Positions 43,977 to 52,421 of a stretch of 64,000 bases of DNA are shown one piece after another. A model generated the notes under the pieces. The model was not told the origin of the DNA. It worked only from the letters and a program-made list of their open reading frames with translations, and did not search any database. This DNA is from Rhodocyclaceae bacterium (GTDB lineage Bacteria > Pseudomonadota > Gammaproteobacteria > Burkholderiales > Rhodocyclaceae). The translations under genes and the position numbers were made by a program. The DNA lies in assembly GCA_023230455.1 (NCBI GenBank), contig JALNXH010000003.1, positions 62,001 through 126,000 of the forward strand, read 5' to 3'. Each line of letters begins with the position of its first letter. Positions within the stretch are counted from its first letter, which is position 1.

Positions 43977-46202
43977 GTGAAGCAGCATCTGATCCGTTAC
44001 GTCCTTGGTTTTCTGCTCCTGCTGATTCTGCTTGGGCATTCGATCCGGGTTTACCAGATCCCGCTGATCAATCATCTGGACGCCATCGCGTACGACGCCA
44101 AGTTGCGGCTGACCATGCCGCAAAAGCAGGACGAGCGGATCGTCATTCTCGACATTGACGAAAAATCACTGGCCGAGTTGGGGCGGTGGCCCTGGAGTCG
44201 CGACAAGCTGGCAACGTTGCTGAACCGGTTATTTGACCAGTACAAAATTGCGGTTCTCGGATTCGACGTGGTGTTTGCAGAACCCGACGACAGCTCGGGG
44301 ATGAAATCTCTCGACAGCCTGGCTCAGCGTGACCTCAAGGACAACGCGACATTCCAGTCGGTGCTACGTGATTTGCGGCCGAAACTTGACTACGACGCGC
44401 GCTTTGCCGAGGCGATGAAACAGCGCTCGGTGGTGTTGGGGGTCTATTTCACCAGCAAGGGGGAGGATGCGACTTCGAGTGGCGCGTTACCGCAATCGGT
44501 GTTGCCGCCGGGCACCTTTCAGGGGCGCAATATTGCGTTTACCAGTTGGACCGGATATGGCGGCAATCTCGATATTTTCCAGCGCGCGGCGGCCACCTCA
44601 GGCCATTTCAATCCATTAGTGGACTTCGACGGTACGTCGCGACGGGTGCCGCTGGTCGTCGAATACAAAGGAGCCTACTACGAGGCGTTGTCTCTCGCCA
44701 TGGTCAGACAGTTGCTGGGTTCGCCGAAAATCATTCCCGGCTATCCCGATAGCGGTGGCAAAGCCTATGGCGCGATGGAGTGGGTTGACCTGCCAACCGA
44801 TAAAGGTACGGTACGCATTCCGGTTGACGAAAACGTCGCTAGCCTGATCCCGTACCGGGGGTATCAGGGTAGCTTTCGCTATGTTTCGATCGCCGATGTT
44901 GTGGCTGGCCGCGTTCCTTTGGAGCAACTGGCACATAAGATCGCCATCGTGGGTACCACGGCTCCCGGTTTGATGGACTTGCGAGTGACCCCGGTCGGCA
45001 ATGCCTATCCAGGGGTGGAAATACACGCCAACCTGATTGCCGGAATGCTGGATGGCAGCATCAAGTACAAACCGTCCTACGTGCTCGGTGCCGATGTGGT
45101 GTTGACACTTATCTCGGGCGCGATGATGGTGTTGCTGCTGCCATTGCTGTCTCCGTTCCGCGCTACCGTGGTTTCTGTCCTTACTGTGTTGACATTATTT
45201 GTCATCAATTTTTCGTTCTGGCATGCGGGTAATCTGGTGTTGCCGCTGGCCAACGGAATTGTCGTGGTACTGCTGCTGTACGTACTCAATATGTCGTGGG
45301 GCTATTTTGTCGAATCGCGTACCAAGCGTCAGTTGACCAGCTTGTTTGGTCAGTATGTACCGCCCGAATTGGTCGAGGAGATGAGCCGGGATCCAGAAAA
45401 CTACAGCATGGCTGGCCGCAAGGCGGATCTGACCGTGCTGTTTTCCGACGTGCGCGGTTTCACCACAATTTCGGAAGGCCTTGAACCGGATCAACTCGCT
45501 GCGTTGATGAACGAATATCTCGGCGCCATGACGGCAGTGGTGCGCGATCATCGGGGTACGCTCGATAAATATATCGGCGATGCCATCATGGCTTTCTGGG
45601 GCGCACCGGTGAGCGACCCTGATCATGCCCGGAATGCGGTCATTACTGCATTGGAGATGCAAAAGACGCTGAAGGATCTCAACGTCGTGCTGAAATCCAA
45701 GGGTTGGCCGGAGTTGAAGATCGGAGTCGGCGTCAACACCGGAACCATGACGGTCGGCGACATGGGTTCGCCGGTACGGCAATCCTATACGGTCATGGGC
45801 GATGCGGTTAATCTCGGCTCGCGTTTGGAGGGGATCACCAAGCAATACGGCGTCGGCATTATCGTCGGCGAAACCACGCGCGAAAAAGTTAAGAAAGATT
45901 TTGTCTTCCGCGAACTCGACCGCGTTCGTGTCAAAGGCAAAGACGAACCGGTCGGAATCTATGAACCTGTCGCTTTGGAAGGCGAGGCCGATGCCGCCCA
46001 GCTTGATGAATTGAAGCTCTGGAATCAGGCGTTGAGGGCTTATCGGGGCCAGGAATGGGACCAGGCGGAGGTACTGCTTCTCAACTTGTCCCGTATGTCG
46101 CCATGTTATCTCTACGAGTTGTACGCGTCTCGTATTGCCCATTGCCGCAAGGAGCCGCCCGGCCCGGGCTGGGACGGGGTTACGACCTTTGAAACGAAAT
46201 GA
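43977..46202 (+). CDS. CHASE2-domain class III adenylate cyclase
   Basis: A 741-aa membrane cyclase. An N-terminal TM and a CHASE2 extracytoplasmic sensor (about 35-360) are followed by three TM helices (about 365-440) and a class III catalytic domain. The domain has metal Asp491 (FSDVRGF) and Asp535 (KYIGDAIMAFWG), the adenine-selecting Lys531, the Asp in VMGDAVN, and the Asn/Arg transition-state pair in VNLGSRLEG. The Lys/Asp pair predicts ATP rather than GTP as substrate. A C-terminal helical tail of about 70 residues looks TPR-like. GTG start. It shares its sensor type with the kinase upstream. Confidence 0.93.
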   Translation: MKQHLIRYVLGFLLLLILLGHSIRVYQIPLINHLDAIAYDAKLRLTMPQKQDERIVILDIDEKSLAELGRWPWSRDKLATLLNRLFDQYKIAVLGFDVVFAEPDDSSGMKSLDSLAQRDLKDNATFQSVLRDLRPKLDYDARFAEAMKQRSVVLGVYFTSKGEDATSSGALPQSVLPPGTFQGRNIAFTSWTGYGGNLDIFQRAAATSGHFNPLVDFDGTSRRVPLVVEYKGAYYEALSLAMVRQLLGSPKIIPGYPDSGGKAYGAMEWVDLPTDKGTVRIPVDENVASLIPYRGYQGSFRYVSIADVVAGRVPLEQLAHKIAIVGTTAPGLMDLRVTPVGNAYPGVEIHANLIAGMLDGSIKYKPSYVLGADVVLTLISGAMMVLLLPLLSPFRATVVSVLTVLTLFVINFSFWHAGNLVLPLANGIVVVLLLYVLNMSWGYFVESRTKRQLTSLFGQYVPPELVEEMSRDPENYSMAGRKADLTVLFSDVRGFTTISEGLEPDQLAALMNEYLGAMTAVVRDHRGTLDKYIGDAIMAFWGAPVSDPDHARNAVITALEMQKTLKDLNVVLKSKGWPELKIGVGVNTGTMTVGDMGSPVRQSYTVMGDAVNLGSRLEGITKQYGVGIIVGETTREKVKKDFVFRELDRVRVKGKDEPVGIYEPVALEGEADAAQLDELKLWNQALRAYRGQEWDQAEVLLLNLSRMSPCYLYELYASRIAHCRKEPPGPGWDGVTTFETK

Positions 46203-46211
46203 GACCCTAGC

Positions 46212-46979
46212 GTGAAAGTCCGGGTTCTGGGGTGTAGCGGTGGGATCGGTGGCCGCCACCTGCGCACCACTTCGCTTCTCGTAGATCACGACATCCTGGT
46301 GGATGCAGGTACCGGGGTAGGCGATTTGTCGATCGCAGAGTTGGTGCAGATCGATCATTTGTTTATTACCCATACCCACCTCGACCATGTTGCCTGCCTG
46401 CCCTTCATGGTCGATACGGTAGGCGACATGCGTAATCGTCCGCTTACCGTCCATGCGACGGAAGCCGTCATCGAGATTCTGCGCAATCACATTTTCAATT
46501 GGTCGATATGGCCGGATTTCACTGAAATCCCGACGCCCGCGGCACCTTTCATGCGCTTCGAAACCGTCTGTGTCGGTGTGCCGGTGCAGCTCGGTACACG
46601 CACCATTACACCCCTGCCGGCCAACCATACTGTCCCGGCGGTCGGCTACGTGCTTGATTCGGGAACGGCAAGCCTGGTGTTCTCAGGGGACACCACGATT
46701 TGCCCGGAGCTGTGGGATTGCATCAATGCGATGCCAAAACTCCGCTTTCTGATCGTCGAATGCGCTTTTTCGGACAAAGAGCGGAAATTGGCCGTCGCGT
46801 CCAAACACCTGTGCCCAAGCATGCTCGCAGAGGAACTCACTCGTTTACAGAGGGAAGTCGATCTGTTCATCACGCACCTCAAACCGGGGCAGATCGAATT
46901 GACCATGCTTGAAATCGAGGACCGGATCGGCGAGTTCCGCCCCCGCATGTTGCAGAATAATCAGGTATTCGAATTGTGA
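46212..46979 (+). CDS. Metallo-beta-lactamase-fold class II cyclic nucleotide phosphodiesterase
   Basis: A 255-aa cytoplasmic hydrolase. The zinc motif HTHLDH (His54, His56, Asp58, His59) with following His in ANHTVP, the Asp in FSGDTT and a late HLKPGQ matches class II cyclic-nucleotide phosphodiesterases. Next to an adenylate cyclase, cAMP is the likely substrate (inference from context). GTG start 9 bases after the cyclase stop; its stop overlaps the next gene by four bases. Confidence 0.85.
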   Translation: MKVRVLGCSGGIGGRHLRTTSLLVDHDILVDAGTGVGDLSIAELVQIDHLFITHTHLDHVACLPFMVDTVGDMRNRPLTVHATEAVIEILRNHIFNWSIWPDFTEIPTPAAPFMRFETVCVGVPVQLGTRTITPLPANHTVPAVGYVLDSGTASLVFSGDTTICPELWDCINAMPKLRFLIVECAFSDKERKLAVASKHLCPSMLAEELTRLQREVDLFITHLKPGQIELTMLEIEDRIGEFRPRMLQNNQVFEL

Positions 46980-48028
46980 GCGCCCAATTCGTAGTTCACG
47001 CGCTCGAACGTCTGCAGCCGATGGCTTCAATGAGCCGTGGCCGTTTGCAGGAGCTGGCGAGCCTGAGTGTGCTGCAAGTTTTCTCCAGGTTGCGAGAAGC
47101 CTTGCCCTTGGCCGACTGGATGGGACAAGCCGTGTATCTCCTACGCGGCGAACTTAAGCTCGAATATAGCGACGGTGCTTCGCGGGTGGTCGTCGGAGAT
47201 ACCGACGAGACCCGTCATCCGTTGCAAGCGACGTCGCACATATTGGCCGGGGCGAGGCCGGTAACGGAAGTGGAAATCCTTCGTCTCGATGAAAATCTGG
47301 TGGATCTGACGGTAACGTGGGACCAACTTTCCCGTGGAGGGAGCGGAGCCGACTGGAGCGGAATGAGTGCGCTGCTCGGTGCCGAATCGCTTGCCCATGG
47401 CGCATTCGCGGCACTTCCACCGGCCCATATCGATGTCCTGTTGCAGCGGTTTGAAAGAATCCCGGTGAAACGCGGCGATATCATCTTGCGGCAGGGTGAT
47501 CATGGCGATTTCTACTATTTGATCGAAAGCGGTCGCTGCCGAGTCACCCGGCTTGTCGGTGGCGTCGAAGTTCATATTGCCGAACTCAAGGCCGGTGCGG
47601 CGTTCGGCGAGGAAGCGCTGGTTTCCGATGCGCCGCGCAATGCTACCGTCTGCATGCTGACCGACGGTAGGCTGTTGCGCCTGGCCAAGGCGGCGTTTGT
47701 CGAACTGTTGCGCGAACCGTTATTGCATGCCGTATCCTGGAATGAAGCGGCGGCTCGAACTGAGGCCGGTGCCCGATGGCTGGACGTACGTTTCGCCCCG
47801 GAGTACTTGCACGACGGGTTGCCGGGCGCGCTCAACATACCCCTAAATGAATTGCGTGAATCATTCTCGGCAATGAATAGAGGCGAGGAATACGTGGTTT
47901 ATTGCCAGAGCGGCCGGCGCAGCTCGGCCGCCGCATTCTTGATGTCTCAGCGCGGATTCAAGGCCAGCGTTGTTGAGGGCGGATTGCATCGCCGAAGCGA
48001 CGGGGGTGTTGTAGGAGATCGATCATGA
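46976..48028 (+). CDS. Cyclic-nucleotide-binding protein fused to a rhodanese domain
   Basis: A 350-aa cytoplasmic protein. Residues about 20-120 form a degenerate cNMP-like domain. Residues about 140-250 are a full cAMP-binding domain, with the phosphate-binding cassette FGEEALVSDAPRNATV (Arg221). Residues about 255-345 are a rhodanese domain with its active-site Cys310 in YCQSGRRSS. No DNA-binding helix-turn-helix is present, so it is not a Crp-type regulator. It is the probable cAMP receptor of this operon, perhaps passing the signal through a persulfide or protein contact. Confidence 0.88.
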   Translation: MSAQFVVHALERLQPMASMSRGRLQELASLSVLQVFSRLREALPLADWMGQAVYLLRGELKLEYSDGASRVVVGDTDETRHPLQATSHILAGARPVTEVEILRLDENLVDLTVTWDQLSRGGSGADWSGMSALLGAESLAHGAFAALPPAHIDVLLQRFERIPVKRGDIILRQGDHGDFYYLIESGRCRVTRLVGGVEVHIAELKAGAAFGEEALVSDAPRNATVCMLTDGRLLRLAKAAFVELLREPLLHAVSWNEAAARTEAGARWLDVRFAPEYLHDGLPGALNIPLNELRESFSAMNRGEEYVVYCQSGRRSSAAAFLMSQRGFKASVVEGGLHRRSDGGVVGDRS

Positions 48029-50388
48029 GCGCTGTACTCAATGCTCCCCAGGATTCCGCTGGTGATGTCGGCAGTCGGTTGACGTTTTTCAAAAACCTTC
48101 AGTCCGTCACCAATAAGATCCATGCGACGTCCAACGTCGACGAGATCATGCTTGAGCTGTCGCAGGATGTCTGCAATCTGTTCAATGCGGATCGGTTGAC
48201 GATCTATGCCGTCGGCGAGGACAAGGCATCCATCGTTTCCAAGCTTAAAACCGGGCTCAATTCGTTCAAGGATCTGCGTCTGCCGATCACCGACCAGAGC
48301 ATTGCCGGCTACGTTGCGTTATCCAAGAGAATCATCAATATCCGCGACGTATACGACGAAGCTGAGCTCAAGGCCATCCATCCGGGGTTGCGTTTCCTAC
48401 AGGAGGTGGATAAGCGAACCGGCTACCGTACCAAGCAGATGCTAGTCGCGCCGATCGTGGACGCGAGCGGAGAATTGCTCGGCGTCGTGCAGATCATCAA
48501 CAATAAGGCCGGGGCTCCGTTTGCCCAAGTGGCCGACGAGGGCGTCAAGGGCTTGTGCGAGACCCTGGCCATTGCCTTCACGCAGCGCAATAAGCCGGTT
48601 CAGTTGGTTCGCTCCAAGTACGATTTCCTGGTGGCCGATGCGGTAGTCACCACCGATGAACTGGATCTGGCCAAGCGCGCTGCACGTAAGGATGGGCGCA
48701 GCATCGAAGATGTGCTGATCGATCAGTTCCAGGTCAAGCTGCCGGCCCTCGGCGCTACCCTGGCCAAGTTCTTCGGGGTTCCCTACGAGCCCTTCAAGTC
48801 GGACATGGTCAAGCCGATCGATCTGTTGAAGAATCTCAAGCGCGAATTTCTGGAACAGCATCAGTGGGCGCCGATCGACGACACCTCGGAAGGCATCATC
48901 GTTGTCTGTCTGGATCCCGAGCAGGTAAAGGGTGCCCGGGTGGTGAATAACATTTTCCCGCGCGGCAAGATCGTCTATCGGGTGACCACCAACAAAGAAT
49001 TCAGAGACATGCTGGATTCCATGTTTGGCGCCAGCGGCCCGGCAATGGACGACACGTCGGTGGGCGACCTGCTTTTGAGCATGGACGAGGGAGAAGAGGG
49101 CGAGTCGGTCGCCGACGATGTCTCCGCCGCATCCGACAACGAGTTGGTCAAGCTGGTCAACAAGATCATCGTCGACGCCTATCAGCAGGGGGCGTCGGAT
49201 ATCCATGTCGAACCCGGGATCGGCAAGGACAAGGTGCAAATCCGCTTTCGCAAGGATGGATCGCTGCAGAAGTACATCGAGATTCCCGCAACTTTCCGTA
49301 ATGCGATCTGCGCCCGACTGAAGATCATGTGCGATCTTGACATCGCAGAGCGGCGCAAGCCGCAGGACGGCAAGATCAAGTTCAAGAAGTTCGGCCCGCT
49401 GGATATCGAGCTGCGGGTCGCGACCATACCCACGACCGGCGGTGTCGAGGACGTGGTGATGCGGATACTCGCCGCCGGCGAGCCTATCCCGCTCGACAAG
49501 CTGGGCGTGTTGCCGCGCAATCTGGAACGGCTCAAGGGTGCCATCGGCAAACCCTATGGCCTGTTCTTCGTCTGTGGCCCGACCGGTTCGGGGAAAACTA
49601 CCACCCTGCACTCCGTCCTGGGTTATCTGAATACACCGGACACCAAGATATGGACGGCCGAAGACCCGGTAGAAATCACACAGAAGGGCCTGCGCCAGTG
49701 TCAGGTGAACAAGAAGGTGATGGACTTTCCGATGGTGATGAAGGCGTTCCTGCGTGCCGATCCGGACATCATCATGGTGGGTGAAATGCGTGACGCCGAA
49801 ACCACAGGGATCGGCATCGAGGCTTCGCTGACCGGCCACCTGGTGTTCGCCACACTGCACACTAACAGCGCTCCTGAATCGATCATCCGGCTGCTCGATA
49901 TGGGCATGGACCCCTTCAACTTTGCCGATGCGCTACTGGGTATTCTTGCCCAGCGACTGGCCAAGCGGCTGTGCGGCAAATGCAAGCAGCCCTATACCCC
50001 GGATGAAGAGGAAATGAAACTGTTCATGACCGAGTATTGCGGGGAGTTGATGAACACCAGCGCCTTCAAGCAGGATGCCAAGGCCGCTACCGAGGCGACG
50101 TATAAGCGCTTGCTTGCCGATTACGGCAAGGACGGGAAATTCGTCATGCATCGCGCGGTCGGCTGTCCTGAATGCGGCGGCAGCGGTTACAAGGGGCGTC
50201 TTGGTCTGCACGAACTGATGCTCGGCACCGATGCAACCAAAAAATTGATTCAGGAACATGCCCGCGTTGCGCAGTTATTTGCCCAGGCGCTTGAGGACGA
50301 TATGCTGACGCTGAAAATGGACGGCATGGAGAAAGTTCTCCAGGGCGTTACCGACCTGAAGCAAGTGCGTGCCGTTTGCATCAAGTAA
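48025..50388 (+). CDS. GAF-domain fused PilB/GspE-type secretion ATPase
   Basis: A 787-aa motor ATPase of the type IV pilus / type II secretion family with an unusual N-terminus. Residues about 20-190 are a GAF domain, about 205-330 a T2SSE_N-like (MshEN) domain, and about 370-780 the ATPase. The ATPase has Walker A GPTGSGKT (518-525), Asp box (TAEDPVE), Walker B (IIMVGEMRDAETT), His box and a tetracysteine zinc site (CGKCKQ and CPECGGSGYKGR). It should power extension of a pilus or pseudopilus. It lies inside the signalling operon rather than with pilC or pilD, none of which is in the window. Confidence 0.9.
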   Translation: MSAVLNAPQDSAGDVGSRLTFFKNLQSVTNKIHATSNVDEIMLELSQDVCNLFNADRLTIYAVGEDKASIVSKLKTGLNSFKDLRLPITDQSIAGYVALSKRIINIRDVYDEAELKAIHPGLRFLQEVDKRTGYRTKQMLVAPIVDASGELLGVVQIINNKAGAPFAQVADEGVKGLCETLAIAFTQRNKPVQLVRSKYDFLVADAVVTTDELDLAKRAARKDGRSIEDVLIDQFQVKLPALGATLAKFFGVPYEPFKSDMVKPIDLLKNLKREFLEQHQWAPIDDTSEGIIVVCLDPEQVKGARVVNNIFPRGKIVYRVTTNKEFRDMLDSMFGASGPAMDDTSVGDLLLSMDEGEEGESVADDVSAASDNELVKLVNKIIVDAYQQGASDIHVEPGIGKDKVQIRFRKDGSLQKYIEIPATFRNAICARLKIMCDLDIAERRKPQDGKIKFKKFGPLDIELRVATIPTTGGVEDVVMRILAAGEPIPLDKLGVLPRNLERLKGAIGKPYGLFFVCGPTGSGKTTTLHSVLGYLNTPDTKIWTAEDPVEITQKGLRQCQVNKKVMDFPMVMKAFLRADPDIIMVGEMRDAETTGIGIEASLTGHLVFATLHTNSAPESIIRLLDMGMDPFNFADALLGILAQRLAKRLCGKCKQPYTPDEEEMKLFMTEYCGELMNTSAFKQDAKAATEATYKRLLADYGKDGKFVMHRAVGCPECGGSGYKGRLGLHELMLGTDATKKLIQEHARVAQLFAQALEDDMLTLKMDGMEKVLQGVTDLKQVRAVCIK

Positions 50389-50393
50389 GCGCC

Positions 50394-52025
50394 ATGGATA
50401 CGCTCGAAGACCTGTTCCGTCGCCTTGAGCAGCTAAACGAGGTTGGTGCCGCGCTCTCCAAAGAGCGCGATATCACTCGCCTGCTGGAAAACATACTGGT
50501 CGCCGCAAAAACCATAACCCATGCAGACGGCGGGACGCTTTATCGAATGAGCGAGGACGGTGACCACCTGCGCTTCGAAATCATGCGTACCGACTCCCTC
50601 GGCATTGCCATGGGCGGAACCACCGGCAGCGCGATCAATTTTCCCGATCTGCCGCTGCACGATGAACGCGGCCAGCCCAACAACGCCATGGTGGCGGCCT
50701 ATGCCGCGATCAACGATCGTACAGTGAACATTGCCGACGCCTACACCGAGGCCGGCTTCGATTTTTCCGGCACACGAAAATTCGACGAACGTACGGGCTA
50801 TCGGTCGCGTTCGTTTCTCACCGTGCCGATGAAGAATCATGAAAGCGAAATCATCGGCGTATTGCAGCTCATCAACAGCCGGCCTCCCGGCGCAGACAAC
50901 GTGGTGCCTTTCTCGGCCGCCGATCAGCGTCTTGCCGAATCACTGGCTTCGCAAGCGGCGATCGCACTGACCAACCGCCAACTCATCAGCCAGCTGGAAA
51001 CTCTGTTCGAGTCCTTCATCAGCCTGATCAACCTCGCCATCGACGAAAAGTCGCCCTACACCGGAGGCCACTGCCAGCGTGTACCTGCGCTCACCATGAT
51101 GATTGCCGAGGCAGTGAACGATACAGCGAACGGCCCGTTGGCCAACTTCCATATGAGCGACAAGGATCGCTACGAGTTGAAGATCGCTGGCCTGCTTCAC
51201 GACTGCGGAAAAGTCACCACCCCGGTGCACGTGGTAGACAAGGCGACCAAGCTGCATACGCTGTTCGATCGCATTCATCTGATCGACACCCGCTTCGAGG
51301 TGCTCAAGCGCGATGCGGAAATCGCCGCCTTGCGTAAGACGCTGGCCCTGCGCGAGACTGGTGACAAAGTCGGCGAGAAGGCCATATGGGACGACTTTGA
51401 GGTCCAGCAGCAGCGTCTCGACCAAGAGCGCGATTTCCTCCGCCGCGCCAATGTCGGCGGCGAAGCCATGCAGCCCGAAGACCAGCAAAAAGTGCGTGAT
51501 ATCGGTACCGGCTATCAATGGCTCGATGTGACGGGCAAGCAGAGCAATTTCCTCAGCGCCGACGAAATCGAGAATCTCAGCATCCGTGCCGGCACGCTCA
51601 CTGCCGCCGAGAGGGAAATCATCAACTACCACATCGTCGCCACCATCAAGATGCTGGAGCAGTTGCCCTGGCCGCGACACCTGAAAAATGTGCCTGAATA
51701 CGCCGGCGGCCATCACGAACGGATGGACGGCAAGGGCTATCCCAGGGGCCTCACTCGCGAACAGATGTCGGTCCAGGCCCGCATCATGGGCATCGCCGAC
51801 ATCTTCGAGGCGCTGACTGCCCGTGATCGCCCGTACAAGCCGGGCATGAAGCTATCCCAGGCCATGTCCATCCTGGCCAATTTCGCCAAGGGCGGGCATA
51901 TCGACCCCGATTTGTTCCAAGTGTTCGTTCGCGAACAGGTGTATCGCAAGTACGCCGAGAACTTCCTCGATCCGGGGCAGATGGATGGTGTGGACGTAGA
52001 TGCGATATTGGATACGGGAGGGTGA
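50394..52025 (+). CDS. GAF and HD-GYP domain protein (probable c-di-GMP phosphodiesterase)
   Basis: A 543-aa cytoplasmic protein. An N-terminal GAF domain (about 15-200) is followed by an HD-GYP domain with HCQRV, LLHDCGK (His269-Asp270) and HHERMDGKGYP (from 440). The HD and GYP motifs are about 171 residues apart, against roughly 60 usually, because of a helical insertion of about 105 residues. All signature residues are present, so hydrolysis of c-di-GMP is likely; the insertion may regulate it. The start is 5 bases after the ATPase stop; probably the last gene of the operon. Confidence 0.88.
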   Translation: MDTLEDLFRRLEQLNEVGAALSKERDITRLLENILVAAKTITHADGGTLYRMSEDGDHLRFEIMRTDSLGIAMGGTTGSAINFPDLPLHDERGQPNNAMVAAYAAINDRTVNIADAYTEAGFDFSGTRKFDERTGYRSRSFLTVPMKNHESEIIGVLQLINSRPPGADNVVPFSAADQRLAESLASQAAIALTNRQLISQLETLFESFISLINLAIDEKSPYTGGHCQRVPALTMMIAEAVNDTANGPLANFHMSDKDRYELKIAGLLHDCGKVTTPVHVVDKATKLHTLFDRIHLIDTRFEVLKRDAEIAALRKTLALRETGDKVGEKAIWDDFEVQQQRLDQERDFLRRANVGGEAMQPEDQQKVRDIGTGYQWLDVTGKQSNFLSADEIENLSIRAGTLTAAEREIINYHIVATIKMLEQLPWPRHLKNVPEYAGGHHERMDGKGYPRGLTREQMSVQARIMGIADIFEALTARDRPYKPGMKLSQAMSILANFAKGGHIDPDLFQVFVREQVYRKYAENFLDPGQMDGVDVDAILDTGG

Positions 52026-52110
52026 CGATTTTCGTCACTTAGTGCCGCACTGCCGAGCTCGGGGCGATGCTGAAGTAGCGATGGAATCGAAGATTTACCG
52101 CATCCTTGGC

Positions 52111-52133
52111 GCCCATGCAAGGATGGCATGGGC
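52111..52133. repeat. Perfect 8-bp dyad overlapping the pilin -24 box
   Basis: GCCCATGC and GCATGGGC are perfect inverted repeats separated by AAGGATG. The right arm covers most of the -24 element of the sigma-54 promoter. A protein bound here would compete with RNA polymerase; alternatively it is a stem-loop after the HD-GYP gene, but no T-tract follows, so it is not a standard terminator. Confidence 0.55.
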
Positions 52134-52139
52134 ATTGCT
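52124..52139 (+). promoter_or_regulatory. Sigma-54 (-24/-12) promoter of the short pilin gene
   Basis: TGGCATGGGCATTGCT matches the sigma-54 consensus TGGCAC-N5-TTGCW with the invariant GG and GC at exact spacing. Transcription would start near 52150, leaving a leader of about 75 bases before the pilin ATG that contains small hairpins (for example CGTCGC / GCGACG at 52170-52189). Major pilin genes in Pseudomonas and Geobacter are sigma-54/PilR-dependent, which supports the call. Confidence 0.75.
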
Positions 52140-52225
52140 GTGTTTTGCTTGTACCTCAAGTACATAAGTCGTCGCAGGTTTGGGCGACGCACTTCCGATT
52201 CAAAATCCTTGCAAGGAGAATCTTG

Positions 52226-52405
52226 ATGAACAAGCTGCAAAAAGGTTTTACCCTGATCGAGTTGATGATCGTGGTTGCGATCATCGGCATCCTGGCCGCT
52301 GTGGCCATTCCCGCTTTCTCTGATTACCAAAAGAAGGCCCAGGACTCCACCGCCAAGGCGGATGCCAAGAACGGCATCACCGTCATTCTGGCTTCGATGA
52401 ACTAA
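52226..52405 (+). CDS. Ultra-short type IV pilin (PilA-N-like)
   Basis: A 59-aa prepilin. The seven-residue leader MNKLQKG is followed by the class III/type IVa cleavage and N-methylation site FTLIEL with Glu5, then one long hydrophobic helix and a short charged tail, ending after about 52 mature residues. Ordinary pilins have 140-170 residues with a globular head; this one has none. Aromatic residues Phe1, Phe24 and Tyr27 coincide with those of the 61-residue Geobacter PilA, but the later aromatics are absent. AAGGAG ribosome site. Preceded by a sigma-54 promoter and followed by a small secreted partner. Confidence 0.88.
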   Translation: MNKLQKGFTLIELMIVVAIIGILAAVAIPAFSDYQKKAQDSTAKADAKNGITVILASMN

Positions 52406-52421
52406 GTCAAGGGAGACATTC

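Noticed and set aside
45195..46628. Long minus-strand frame (477 codons) opposite the cyclase and phosphodiesterase
   Set aside because: It spans two genuine genes in antisense and has shadow-type composition.
48442..49860. Long minus-strand frame (472 codons) opposite the PilB-like ATPase
   Set aside because: Shadow of a gene whose Walker motifs and zinc cysteines are intact in the plus strand; no recognisable domain.
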